Source of the DNA: Callorhinus ursinus
Lineage: Eukaryota; Chordata; Mammalia; Carnivora; Otariidae
DNA length: 64,000 nt
Assembly: GCF_003265705.1 (NCBI RefSeq)
Contig: NW_020312827.1
Location: forward strand, 13,494,924-13,558,923
Reading direction: 5' to 3'
The translations under genes and the position numbers were made by a program. Under the pieces are notes generated by a model that saw only the letters and a program-made list of their open reading frames with translations, was not told the DNA's origin and searched no databases. The stretch's first letter is position 1. Each line of letters opens with the position of its first letter. Shown piece after piece: positions 33,330-44,270 of the stretch.

Positions 33330-33884
33330 CTCTGCAACCATAGGACTATCTAGTAAAACCTGAAGGTTCATGATTATAATCCTGAGACATCGTCTAATCC
33401 AGTGGGAAGTAACAATAAGAAAAGATTTTTTGGAATATTCTGTCATTCAGAACCAAAAGAGCTCCCTTCCTGAACAAACGAAGAGTCTAATGTGTTTTTT
33501 CTTTCAGTTTGATTACATGACAAACCTTTGGAATTCTTAGGTCTTACTTCCTTAAAAGAGGAAAGGAAAGTAGTATCTGACATTGGCAAATACATTTTTT
33601 TGCCCCAGTTTTCCAGTAATTATAAGTAAAAAAAGGAGTAGAGGGAGAGAGAAGCAGTACAGAAAGGCAACAAAAGCGTCTAGACTTTGCAAAAACTTTT
33701 CATATTTTTCAGTTGGAAGCAATGCCGCAGAGAAAGTGGACTACATCTTCCTGAGGTATCTATTCAACAGGAAGATTTGTGGCGGGAACTGTTATACAAT
33801 CTAACTAGTAATTAATATTAAACATTGTGTTTATATTAAAACCAACAGCATTTATGAACTAGGAAGTAACATGTTCAGATTTTT
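33330..33884. other. Unassigned sequence
   Basis: No repeat or coding frame recognised. Confidence 0.4.
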
Positions 33885-33900
33885 AAGATACAGTGTAAGA

Positions 33901-34075
33901 GGGGCATCTGGGTGGCTTGGTCCGTTAAGGGTCCAACTCTTGGTTCTGGCTCAGGCTATAATCTCATGGTTGTGAGATAGAGCCCCTCATCAGGCTCTGC
34001 GCTAGGTGCGGAGCCTGCTTAAGATTCTCTCCCTCTACCTTTGCGCATCCCTCCCTCCCTCTCAAAAAAAAAAAA
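33901..34075 (+). mobile_element. SINEC, older subfamily
   Basis: GGGGCATCTGGGTGGCTTGG, CAACTCTTGGTTCTGGCTCA, GTGAGATAGAGCCCCTCATC, GAGCCTGCTTAAGATTCTCT and a pure A-tail. The target duplication is AAGATACAGTGTAAGA (33885-33900) and AAGATACAGTGTGAGA (34076-34091). Confidence 0.95.
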
Positions 34076-34706
34076 AAGATACAGTGTGAGACTTAAAGAA
34101 ATTTGGGTTTTGTGGCTGGCTGCTGTGGGGGCTGTATTCCCAGACCCTTAGAGTTTTATTCATTTTCTTCTATACAGAGTCTTTGGTGGGAAACTTTAAG
34201 AAGTATGTCTTAAGATGTCGGTAATATTTTTTTAAAAAAATACCTTTATTGAGGTATACTTGATATATAATACACTACACATATTTAGAGTGTGCAGTTT
34301 GATAAGTTTTGACGTATATATACACCTGTGAATCCACCCTAACAATCAAGATAATGAAGATACTTGTCACCTGCAAAAGCGTCTTCATTCCCCTTTGTCT
34401 CCCGTTCCAGCCCTCCCCACCCTCCATCAAGTAGGCAAGCGACCTCTAATCTGCCATCTGTCACTACAGATTACTTTGCACTGTCTAGAATTTTATGTAA
34501 GTGCAATCATACAGTATGTACTTTTGGAGGGAGCATGTCTGGCTTCTTTCATTCAGTAAAATGATTTTAAGATCCCTTCATGTCTACAAGATGTGTACAT
34601 ACGTATAGTATGTATTAACCCTTCAGTCCTCTTTATTGCTGGATAGTGTTCCATTGAATGGGTATATCGCACTTTGTTTTCCCATTCACCTTTTGATGGA
34701 CATTTG

Positions 34707-34895
34707 TTTTTTTTTTTTTTTTAAGATTTATTTATTTGAGAGAGAGGACACAAGCGGGGGGGAGGGGCAGAGGGAGAGGGAGAAGCAGACTCCCCCCTGA
34801 GCAGGGAGCCTGATGCGGGGCTTGATCCCAGGACCCCGGGATCATGACCTGAGCCGAGGCAGATGCTTAACAGACTGAGCCACCCAGGTGCCCCC
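34707..34895 (-). mobile_element. SINEC, antisense, inside the L1
   Basis: AAGATTTATTTATTTGAGAG, GCAGGGAGCCTGATGCGGGG and ACTGAGCCACCCAGGTGCCC. The target duplication TGATGGACATTTG (34694-34706) and TGATGGGCATTTG (34896-34908) is L1 sequence. Confidence 0.96.
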
Positions 34896-35807
34896 TGATG
34901 GGCATTTGAGTTGTTTCCAGTCTATGGCTATCAGAAGCAAAGCCACTGTGAAGATTTGTGTACAAATATACAGATGGTCGTATGCTTTCATTTCTCTTGG
35001 GTAAATGCCTAAGATTGGAATGTTTAGTTTTTAAGAAGTTGCCAAAATGTTTCCGAAATTATTTGTACCATTTTACATTCTCACCAGCAACATTCGAGCT
35101 CCTGTGGCTTCACATCTTTGCTAAATCTTTATAAATTTTAGCCATTCTACTAGGTGTGTAGTGGCAGTATCTCCTTAGAGATTTCGTTTGTATTTCCCTA
35201 CCGACTCATTTTGTTGAGTATCTTCCCGTGTTCTTCTATGCCATTAATACATCTCCTTTAGTGAAATGTCTGTTGAAGTCTTTGTCCATTATATTGTTGG
35301 GTTGGTTATCTACTCATTATTGAGTTTTGAGAATTTTTAAAACATATATTTAAGATATAAATTCTTTGTCAGGTATGTGATATGCAAATATTTTATCACA
35401 ATCTCTGACTTGTATTTTCATTTTTTGACCATGTCTTTGGAAGAACAGATATTTTTAATTTTGAAATATAGTTTATCCATTATTCCTTTTATGGATTGCA
35501 CTTTTGGTATTATATCTAAGAGGTATTGGCCTAACATGATTTTCTCTTTTGTTTTTCTCTAAAAGCTGTAGTTTTACATTTAGATCTGTGGTCCGTTTTG
35601 AATTAATTTTTGTATATGGTGCAAGGTATATCTCTATCCAAGGTCACTTTTTAAATACATGGATTTCACATTGTTCCAGAACCATTTGTTGAAACAAACT
35701 TCTTTCTCTACTAAATTACTTTTATACCTTTGCTTAAAGTTAATTGACCAAATATGTGTGAGTCTGTTTCTGGACTATTTTGTTGTATTGATCTATTCGT
35801 CTATCTT

Positions 35808-35913
35808 TTAAAAAATATTTATTTAAGTAATCTGTACACCCAATATGGGGTTTGAACTCATGACCCTGAAATCAAGAGTCGAATGCTCTTCCGACTGAGC
35901 CAGTCAGGCGCCC
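35808..35913 (-). mobile_element. Short SINEC, old subfamily, antisense, inside the L1
   Basis: TATTTATTTAAGTAATCTGT, GGGGTTTGAACTCATGACCC, CGACTGAGCCAGTCAGGCGC. Flanked by CTATTCGTCTATCTT (35793-35807) and CTATTTGTCTGTCTT (35914-35928), both L1 sequence. Confidence 0.92.
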
Positions 35914-36563
35914 CTATTTGTCTGTCTTGATGCTAATACCACACTGTATTGATTATTGTAGCTTTATAATAAGTCTTAGGGTCATGTAGTGAAATTCCTT
36001 CAGATTTGTTCTGCCTATTGTTTTGGCCATTCTGGGTCCTTTGTACTTACACATGAGTTGGCAATCAGCTTGGCAAATGCTACAAAAAATCCTGATGTTG
36101 AATCTTTAGATCAATTTAAAGAGAATTAACATCTTAATGGTATTGAGTCTTCCAATCCATGAACATGTTCTATGTGTCCATTTATTTAGGTCTTTAATTT
36201 CTCTCAGCAATGTTTTGTAGTTCTTAGAATACAGGTCTTGCACATCTTTTGTCAGATTTATCCCTCAGTATTTCAGTGTTTTTATGTTATTGTAAATTCT
36301 ATTTTTTAAATTTTAATTTCTGATTATTGGCCAACATAAAGAAATACAACCGCTTTTCATTTATTCATGTTGTATCATGCTATCTTCACTTATTCACTTA
36401 TTCTAGAGGTTTTTTTGTAGATTGTTTGGTATTTTCTACAAAGATGATCACATTATGCAAATACAGTTTTACTTCTTCCTTTCCAATCTGATTACCTTTT
36501 ACTTCTTCTTGCCTGATAGTTCTGGCTAGACCTCCAATACAATGTTAAATAGAAGTGGTGAGA

Positions 36564-36717
36564 TGGGGCGCCTGGGTGGCCCAGTCATTTAAGCATCTGA
36601 CTCTTGATTTTGGCTTAGGTCATGATTTCAGCATAGTGAGACTGAGCCCTGTGTTGGGCTCCATGCCCGGTGTAGAGCCTGCTTAAGATACTCTCTCCCT
36701 CGGCCTCTCCTCCTCCC

Positions 36718-36748
<31 letters not shown>

Positions 36749-36749
36749 G
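36564..36749 (+). mobile_element. SINEC, older subfamily, inside the L1
   Basis: GGGGCGCCTGGGTGGCCCAG, GACTCTTGATTTTGGCTTAG, GTAGAGCCTGCTTAAGATAC and a pure A-tail of almost 30 bases. A perfect target duplication, ATAGAAGTGGTGAGA, lies at 36549-36563 and 36750-36764. Confidence 0.96.
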
Positions 36750-37611
36750 ATAGAAGTGGTGAGAGAAAATCTTTCCTTGTTCCTGATCTTAGGAGAAAAA
36801 CATTCAGTCTTTAAAGTATGATAGTAGCTATGGAGTTAGGGTTTGTTTTTTCCTCTTTTTTATAGATACTCTTTATTAAGGTTCCTTTCTATTCCTAGTT
36901 TGCTGATAGATTTTACCAAGAAGAGATACTGGATTTTGTCAAATGCTTTTTCTGTGTTTACTGAGATGATCATATGACTTTTCATTTTTAGTTGTTACTA
37001 TGATTATATTGATTTTTCTAATGTTAAATCAACCCTGCACTCCTAGAATAAACTCCATTTGGTCTGTCATATCTTTTACATTTATTATTAGATTTGATTG
37101 ATTCAACTTTTTTTGTTATTGTTGTTAAGAATTTTTGCATGTATATTCCTGAAAGATACTGTCCTTTAGTTTTCTTTCCTTGTATATCTTTGTCTAGTCT
37201 TGGTAATGGAGTGATCCTGGTTTCATAGAATAAAGTGGAGAACATTCTCCCTTCTTCAATTTCCCAGAAGTTTTGTGTGTAGTATTATTTTTATTTTAAA
37301 TGTTTGCTAAAATTCACCATTGAAACTATTTGGGCTTGGAGTCTTTGAAGGGAAATTTTTAGCTACAAGGTCAAGTTCCAATAGATGTAAGCTTATTCAG
37401 ATTATATAATTCTTTTTTTCATTGGTCTTTGTTAATTTGTGTCTTTCAGGGAATTTGCAAATAAATTATTAAATTTGTTGGCATAAAATTGTTCCTACTG
37501 TCCACTTATACTTTTAATATCTACAGACTGTAGTAATGTCACCTTTCTTATTCCTGATATTGGTAATATTTTTTTTCCTCCTTTTTCCCTGATAATACTG
37601 ATTAGAGATTT

Positions 37612-37820
37612 TTTTTAAAGATTTATTTATTTATTTATTTGAGAGAGAGAATGAGAGAGAGAGAGAGAGAGAGAGCACATGAGGGGGGGGGAGGGTCAGA
37701 GGGAGAAGCAGACTTCCTGCTGAGCAGGGAGCCTGATGCGGGACTCGATCCTGAGACTCCAGGATCATGACCTGAGCCAAAAGCAGTTGCTTAACCAACT
37801 GAGCCACCCAGGCACCCAAC
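37612..37820 (-). mobile_element. SINEC, antisense, young type, inside the L1
   Basis: Reversed tail TTATTTATTTATTTATTTGA, a long GA tract, GCAGGGAGCCTGATGCGGGA and ACTGAGCCACCCAGGCACCC. A perfect duplication, ACTGATTAGAGATTT, lies at 37597-37611 and 37821-37835. Confidence 0.96.
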
Positions 37821-38247
37821 ACTGATTAGAGATTTAGCAGTTCTATTGACCTTCTGAAGGAACTAGCTTTTGGTTTTGTTGATATTTCCCTATTTTTTTT
37901 CTATTTAATTGATATTTTTTCTCTATTATTTCCTCTCTTCTATTGGCTTTGGGTTTCATGTTCCGTTCTTTTTCTAGTTTCTTAAGGTGGAAAACACTGA
38001 AGTGATTGATTTGGAACCTTTCTTCTTGTTTAATATAAGCACTTAGTGTTATAAATTTTCCTCTTATTCTGCTTTAGCAGTGCCCTACGAATTGTAATAC
38101 ATTGTTTTCATTTTCATTCAGTTCAAAATACTTTCTCATTTTCCTTTTGATTTCTTCTTTGACTCACGGGTTGTTTAGAGGTGTGTTATTTATTTTTCAA
38201 TTATTTGGGAATTTCTCAAATATCATTCTGTTATTCATTTCTAATTT

Positions 38248-38443
38248 TTTTTTTTAATATTTTATTTATTTATTTGACAGAGAGAATGAGATAGAGAGAG
38301 ACAGCATGAGACAGGGGAGGGTCAGAGGGAGAAGCAGACTCCCCGCTAAGCAGAGAGCCCGATGCGGGACTCGATCCCAGGACTCCAGGATCATGACCTG
38401 AGCCGAAGGCAGTCGCCTAACCAACTGAGCCACCCAGGCGCCC
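38248..38443 (-). mobile_element. SINEC, antisense, young type, inside the L1
   Basis: TATTTTATTTATTTATTTGA, AGAGCCCGATGCGGGACTCG, ACTGAGCCACCCAGGCGCCC. A perfect duplication, TATTCATTTCTAATTT, lies at 38232-38247 and 38444-38459. Confidence 0.96.
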
Positions 38444-38883
38444 TATTCATTTCTAATTTAATTGCATTATGGTTAGAGAACACATTTGTCTAACTTGAAT
38501 CCTTTTACATTTATTGATATGCTTTATGGCCCTAAATGTGATCTATCTTGGTAAATATTTCCTGTGCACTTGAATGGGTAGTGTTCTGTTGTTGGGTGCT
38601 TGACATTACATCAGTTTTGTTGACTGTGTTGTTCAAGTCTCCTATCTTTGCTGATTTTCTATCTACTTATTCTATCAGTTATTGAGAGAAGGTTGCTGAG
38701 ATTTCTAATTGTGGATTTGTCTATTTTTCCTTACAGTTCTATCACTTTTCTTCATAGTATTTTTAAGTTCTGTTACTAGGTGTCTAAATATTTAGGGTTG
38801 TTATATCCTCTGATTAATTGACCCCTCTATATGAAATTATTCCCTTTACCTTGGTAATATTCTGTAATTTAAAATCTACTTTG

Positions 38884-39084
38884 GGGGCACCTGGGTGGCT
38901 CAGTTGTTGGGCATCTGCCTTCGGCTCAGGTCATGATCCCAAGGTCCTGGGATCAAGCCCCGCATCAGGCTCCCTGCTCAGTGGGAGGCCTGCTTCTCCC
39001 TCCCCCACTCCCCCTGCTTGTGTTCCCTCTCTCGCTGTCTCTCTCTCTCCGTCAAATAAATAAATAAAATCTTTAAAAAAAAAT
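38884..39084 (+). mobile_element. SINEC, young type, inside the L1
   Basis: GGGGCACCTGGGTGGCTCAG, GTCCTGGGATCAAGCCCCGC, CTGCTCAGTGGGAGGCCTGC, CT tract and an A-tail. A perfect duplication, AAAATCTACTTTG, lies at 38871-38883 and 39085-39097. Confidence 0.96.
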
Positions 39085-39908
39085 AAAATCTACTTTGTTT
39101 GCCATTAATACAGCCATTCTAGCTGTCTTTAGATTAATGCTGGTATAGTATATTTCTTTATATTTGTGACTTCATAAAGTGGTTTCCTTGTAAGCAGCAT
39201 GTAGTTTGATCTTATGTTTTTTCTCACTTGATAATCTCTGTCCTTTAATTGGGATATTTATACTATTTAAATATAATTATTGATTTGGTGGAGTTTAAAC
39301 CAATCACTTAATGATTTGTTTTATGTTTGTCCAGTCTGTTCTTCATTACTCTTTTCTTCTTCCCTGCCTCCCTTTGGAGTGATCATTCTTTTTTGATTCT
39401 GTTTTATTGTTTTTATCTACTTGATAGCTATATCTCTTTGCATTTATTTTAGTAGTTACTTTAGCATTTGTAGTATACATCGTTGTCACGGTCAACCTTC
39501 AAGTTATATTTTACTAGTTATTATATAGTGTAAGAATCTTTAAAAGAGTACACTGCTATTTCTTTACTCCTGGCCTTTGTGCTATTGTTGTCAAATGCTT
39601 TATTACCTCTGTATTTGTTATAAACCCCACCATTCATTGTTAGTGTTTTTGTTTTAGACAATCAGTTGCCTTTAAAGAGATTTAAATAATAAGAAAAAGG
39701 TCTTTTATATTAATCTACATAGTTATCATTTCTGGTGCTTTTTGTTCTTTTGTGCATATCCAGAGTTCCATCTTGTATCACTTTGCGTCTGCCTGAATGG
39801 CTTCCTTTAACATTTCTTATAGTGCTGGTCTGCTGGCAGTGAATTCTTTTAGTTTTTGTATGTCTGGAAAAGTATTTATTTCACTTTGTTTTTAAAAGTT
39901 ATTTTCAC

Positions 39909-40115
39909 GGGGTGCCTGGGTGGCTCAGTCGTTAAGCATCTGCCTTTGGCTCAGGTCATGATCACAGGGTCCTGGGTTGGAGCCCCACATTGGGCTCCCT
40001 GCTTGGCAGGAAGCCTGCTTCTCCCTCTCCCTCTCCCACTCCCCCTGCTTGTGTTCCCTCTCTTGCTCTGTCTCTCTCTCTCTCTCAAATAAATAAATAA
40101 AAATCTTAAAAAAAA
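39909..40115 (+). mobile_element. SINEC, young type, inside the L1
   Basis: GGGGTGCCTGGGTGGCTCAG, GTCCTGGGTTGGAGCCCCAC, a long CT tract and AAATAAATAAATAAAAATC. The duplication AAAAGTTATTTTCAC (39894-39908) and AAAAGCTATTTTCAC (40116-40130) differs at one base. Confidence 0.96.
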
Positions 40116-40409
40116 AAAAGCTATTTTCACTGGATATAAAATTCTAATTTGACAGTTTTTTTTTTCCCCTTTAGCACTTTGAAGATGTGGCTCCACTGTC
40201 TTGCAATTTGTATTGTTTCTGATGAGAAATCTACTGTCATCTTTATCTTTGGTCTTCTGTCCCTAGTGGGTTTTCCACCCCTTCTGGGTGCATCTGCCAT
40301 TTTTTTTTTTAATCCCCTTCTCCCCCACAAAAGTTTGACTATGATGTGCCCAGGCACATCATAGTCCCTTGCGTGGTGTTTACAGCTCTTCTTAAACATG
40401 AAAATGTAT

Positions 40410-40588
40410 GTCTTTTTTTAACTAAGTTTTTTATTTTAATTCCAGTATTGTTAACATACAGTGTGAGATTAGTTTCAGGTGTACAATATAGTGATCCAAC
40501 AATTCTGTACATTACTCAGTGCTCATTGTGGTAAGCATGCTCTTTAATCCCCTTCCCATATTTCACCCATCCCCCACCGACCTAGAAA
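40410..40588 (-). mobile_element. Carnivore L1 3' end, 5'-truncated, nested in the older L1
   Basis: Read on the + strand: TTTTTATTTTAATTCCAGTA, TTGTTAACATACAGTGTGAG, ATTAGTTTCAGGTGTACAAT, GTGATCCAACAATTCTGTAC, CTCAGTGCTCATTGTGGTAA, TTTCACCCATCCCCCACCG. This is the reversed 3' UTR of the carnivore L1 lineage, the likely driver of SINEC movement. A short duplication TGTCTTT on each side is possible but not certain. Confidence 0.75.
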
Positions 40589-41137
40589 TTTGTCTTTAAC
40601 CAAATTTGGGAAATTGTATCTTCAAGTAATCTTTGTGCCTCGTTCTGTATCTCTCCTCTTCTCTCTTCTCCTTCTTAGACTTTAATTGCTAAACATGGAT
40701 AGACAGATAGTCAGCTCATAGGTCTCCAAGGTTCTCATTTTTTCTAGTCTTTATTTCTTTCTGTTTTATAGACTGAATAAGCCTGTTTTGTCTTTGAGTT
40801 TATAGATTGTCTTCTTTCTATTCTGCTCTTAAGCCTATTCAGGAGATTTTTACATTTCAGATTTTAATTTTTCATTCGGTTGTTGTCATTATGAGTGTAT
40901 TTTGTTTGTCATGCGTATTGATTTTTGTGCTAAGATATCATGTGCATAGTTTTAATAGGCTTTTAACATCCTTGTTGGTTAATTCTAATGTGTGTCATCT
41001 TGGGGTCAGTCCTTTTTATTGCTTTTGACTTTGCTCCTGAATACAGGCTGTATTTTCTTCTTCACACGTCTAGACATTTTAAATTATAACCCAGATGTGA
41101 ATGATACATTGTAGAGACTCTGGACTCTGTTAGTCTT

Positions 41138-41346
41138 TTTTAAAGATTTATTTATTTGAGAGAGAGAGAGAGAGCACGTGTGCACTTGCGTGAGTGGCAG
41201 GGAGGGGCAGAGGGAGAGAGAAAAAGAAAATCTCAAGCAGACTCTACGCTGAGTGTAGAGCCTGATGCAGGGCTGTCTCATAACCCTGAGATCATGAGCC
41301 AAAGCCAAGAGTTGAATGCTTAGCTGACTGAGCCACCCAGGTGCCC
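41138..41346 (-). mobile_element. SINEC, antisense, older subfamily, inside the L1
   Basis: TTAAAGATTTATTTATTTGA, GA-rich tract, CTCAAGCAGACTCTACGCTG, CTGAGCCACCCAGGTGCCC. The duplication CTGGACTCTGTTAGTCTT (41120-41137) and CTGGATTCTGTCATTCTT (41347-41364) has three differences, so it is one of the older copies here. Confidence 0.94.
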
Positions 41347-41690
41347 CTGGATTCTGTCATTCTTGAAAAATATTGATTTGTCTTGTTTTGTGTCATTAGG
41401 CAGTTATCTTGAGTTGACTGTAATTCCAGCCCTTGTCCTTTTTGTGGTGGGCAGCAACTAAATCTCTTTACATTTTGTTTAGCCTTAGCTTATCTTCTTG
41501 TAATCTTCCCACACACGGATAGTTACAGATTGAAGCAGAGTTTTTACACAAAACTTGGGGCTTCCTTCTCTCAGACTCTCTCCTTCCTGTGATTTTACAC
41601 CTCACTTTATAGCTGCTGTGTTTGCCCTGGACTCTGCCTTCTGGTTCTTCAAGCCCGTAACACCTTGGGTTTCTAGCTATGTTTTAAGAG

Positions 41691-42938
41691 CCCCATGTGG
41701 CACTGATTAGTTTTTTTCTTAAAAAACACAAAATCCACCCATCGCCTTTCCTTCTTTCAAGTGTAGACTCCCCTATAGTTTTTGCTTCTCACTGCATTCA
41801 GTTAGTATTTTTGTTTTTTCTTTGCTCATTTGTTTGGTTTTTAAATCTAAGGTCTGTAGTTGTTATTTTCAAGAGAACTGGCCTGTTAGAAAGTACTTCA
41901 TTATTACAAAAAGCAAAACCCCCCTCTGTCCCTGGCTCTAGGTTTTTAAATCTCCCTTGGCTTCACCCCTATAGTGAAGACATTGCTGCCTCTCTCCTAC
42001 CCTGGGCACATCCAGTCTTCACTCCTGCTCTTCGTTGAGGGATCGTGTGCTCTAGTGTCTCCATTCGCATTGGTCCCATCATCTCAGGGGAGGCTTTATC
42101 CCTTTACACCTGACTTTCTGGCTCCAGGCTCTCCCCCTCCAGACCGTCTTCAGCACCTTCAGCCAGAACGTCCCAAATACCACCTTCACAGTTTCTGCCT
42201 CTCTCAGACCACCGTAGCAGATCTCTGCTGCCCATGATGGTGGTCTCCTCCCTCGTAGATGGTGATATGTCAGTACTTCTGGCAGCCGGTTGCCCTTGCG
42301 TTCTTTTTCACACCCCTTTCTCCGTAGTTTTCTAGCTTTCCTGAAGGTCAGGGAGGCAGAATGACTGGCAGCACGTCACCTCAGCTGCACAATTAGGTCT
42401 GCACTCTCAGCGTTAACACAAACACCTCACCTCAGAACTTCAGGGAATAGACGAACGTGGTTTTCCTTCAGGTATATTGGCGTCCTGTGGCTTTCACTTG
42501 AGCATCCACAGGGATCCCCATTTGGGCTCAGTCTACCTGTCTGGCCTCAGTCACCCCCTCTGGCTTCACCATTTCCTCTAGCTTGGCCCACATTCCCTTT
42601 GAGCAGGCCGGCCATGCTCATTCACATCTCTGTGGATGACTGCTTGTGATGAACTCATTCCAGTTCTTGTTTCTTTTCTTACATAAGCTCTTCCCTGATT
42701 GCCAATGACTAAAAGTCATCTCTTCCTATGCTGGGCCTTTCCATTTATATTTTTGAATTATTTAACAAGGTTTTATTACAAGTAACAGAGACCCCTTTGA
42801 ACAAACTTAGTTTTTCTTGGAATGGGGGAACATATAAGGAGACCTGGGTGTCTGACTTGTCATTTTCCATTTTCTGAATACAATTCTCTTTTCCTGAGAA
42901 GATAATCTGATTTGCTGGGCTTGTGTCAGGTTAGTGCC
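41691..42938. other. Unassigned sequence, possible L1 5' region and L2 piece
   Basis: The first part may continue the L1 but I cannot recognise it. TCTTCCCTGATTGCC and nearby words at 42680-42770 resemble an L2 3' region (plus). A 113-codon frame at 41697-42038 has no domain. Confidence 0.35.
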
Positions 42939-43720
42939 CCTCCTCCAACCAGTCTAGGCCAGGGAGCAAGGTGATGTGGTTATAAACATGGCAACCTGGT
43001 ATAGAGCATTTGAGGGATCTGGGGGCTGGTCAAGGAAAAAGATACGCCCACGAGGTGCCAGTAGTATACACAAGCTTTGTTGGGCAATACTTAGGCAGGT
43101 TTGCCTGGGGTTGCGGAGGGGGTGCCCCTGAGAGCAGGAGTGTGTCCAGAGACTTCAGCAGGAGGTTTGAGGAGGGGAGGGTCACTCCAGGGAGAGGATA
43201 ATAGGAGAGGGTCTCACGTGTGTCCTGGTGATGTTGTTCACCAGCTTGTTGGGGAGGGTCTAGGTCAGGAAGCTCCAAAGGGCAGTGGTGGCCTAGGGGC
43301 TTGTAACCACAAGGTTCTATCTTACCCAAGGCTAGCAGATGCTGGGTGTGGTTTTGTAAGGAATGCAAAACAGGCAGCCTTTAAATAGCTAAAAATCTGC
43401 TTGTCTGGGCTATTAAAAAATTAATTGGGGACACCTGGGTGGCTCAGTCAGTTAAGCGTCTGCCTTCGGCTCAGGTCACGATCCCAGGGTCCTGGGATCG
43501 AGCCCCGCGTCGGGCTCCCTGCTCAGCGGGAAGCCTGCTTCTCCCTCTCCCACTCCCCCCTGCTTGTGTTCGCGCTCTTGCTATCTCTCTCTCTCTGTCA
43601 AATGAATAAATAAAATCTTTTTAAAAAAATTAATTGGATGTGCAAAAATTTGAGTTTGGCACCAGCAGCCTTTGGAGCTAACAGGTCTCAGAGTGTAGTG
43701 AAGAAATAGACAACCCAGGG
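42939..43720. repeat. Possible unnamed dispersed element, split by a SINE
   Basis: GGTGCCAGTAGTATACACAA, GCTTTGTTGGGCAATACTTA, GGCAGGTTTGCCTGGGGTTG, and after the SINE GGATGTGCAAAAATTTGAG. The style resembles LTR-type mobile sequence, but I cannot name a family or see termini. Listed so that it can be searched. Confidence 0.25.
43429..43623 (+). mobile_element. SINEC, young type
   Basis: GGACACCTGGGTGGCTCAGT, GTCCTGGGATCGAGCCCCGC, CTGCTCAGCGGGAAGCCTGC, CT tract, AATAAATAAAATCTT. A perfect 14-bp duplication, AAAAAATTAATTGG, lies at 43415-43428 and 43624-43637. Confidence 0.97.
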
Positions 43721-43964
43721 GCCATCTTTGGCTCATTTGTATTACACCCAGACTTACCTTTGTTGATCATGGTATTTGGGAGGATAGAAAGGAGGAGACA
43801 GTTTCCATAGAAAGTAGAGGCTCCTGTAATTGTTCTGGCTGTTGTCATAGTTGTCCCTGCATTATAGATGTTGGGGTGCGTACCATCTCCTGTAAGCTCG
43901 CTGGTGTATTACCTGGATATTAGTTAAAACAACCTACCCTTGTTACACATGGTAAATGTGAAAT

Positions 43965-44002
43965 CCTGTTCGTTGAATGAATGAACGAACGAATGAATGA
44001 AT
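43965..44002 (+). repeat. (GAAT)n simple repeat
   Basis: GTTGAATGAATGAACGAACG followed by more GAAT units. It probably grew from an L2 3' tail just upstream. Confidence 0.8.
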
Positions 44003-44039
44003 GATTTTCTTCTTTCTGAAATACCCCGATGAGTCTGTC

Positions 44040-44270
44040 TGAAATCTACTTGTATAAGGTCATATCCCTTGTGGTGCTTTCCCTGACTCGTCTTTGTTTT
44101 TTTTTCTCATCTAGGCTCCTCTGTATCACTCTTTTGATACATGCCATCTTAGGTGGTTGTGTTTCACTCCTACTGAGATCATAAACTTCTCAAAGGAGTG
44201 AAACTGACATGCATCTCTTTATTCTTTCACCTTGTTAGAGTGGTGCCCTGCCCAGCGAGTGGGGAACACT
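44040..44270 (+). repeat. L2 fragment
   Basis: CCTTGTGGTGCTTTCCCTGA, GCTCCTCTGTATCACTC, GAGATCATAAACTTCTCAAA and ATGCATCTCTTTATTCTTTC follow the sense L2 3' region. Confidence 0.55.

Larger units (their letters stand above)
34217..41690 (-). mobile_element. Old L1 element, antisense, carrying nested insertions
   Basis: On the + strand the sequence follows the reverse complement of an old L1. The 3' end starts at CTTTATTGAGGTATACTTGA. The ORF2 region includes TTGTCAAATGCTTTTTCTGT, GAGTCTTCCAATCCATGAAC, TAGAAGTGGTGAGA and GTTCAAAATACTTTCTCATT. Upstream parts include TTTCTGATGAGAAATCTACT near 40215. About 5.7 kb of L1 remains after removing nested insertions. Stops and indels fill every frame, so it cannot make proteins. 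The left edge is clear; the right edge is where I stop recognising L1. Confidence 0.85.

Noticed and set aside
34217..41690. Active L1
   Set aside because: Antisense reading frames are broken throughout and nine later insertions interrupt it.
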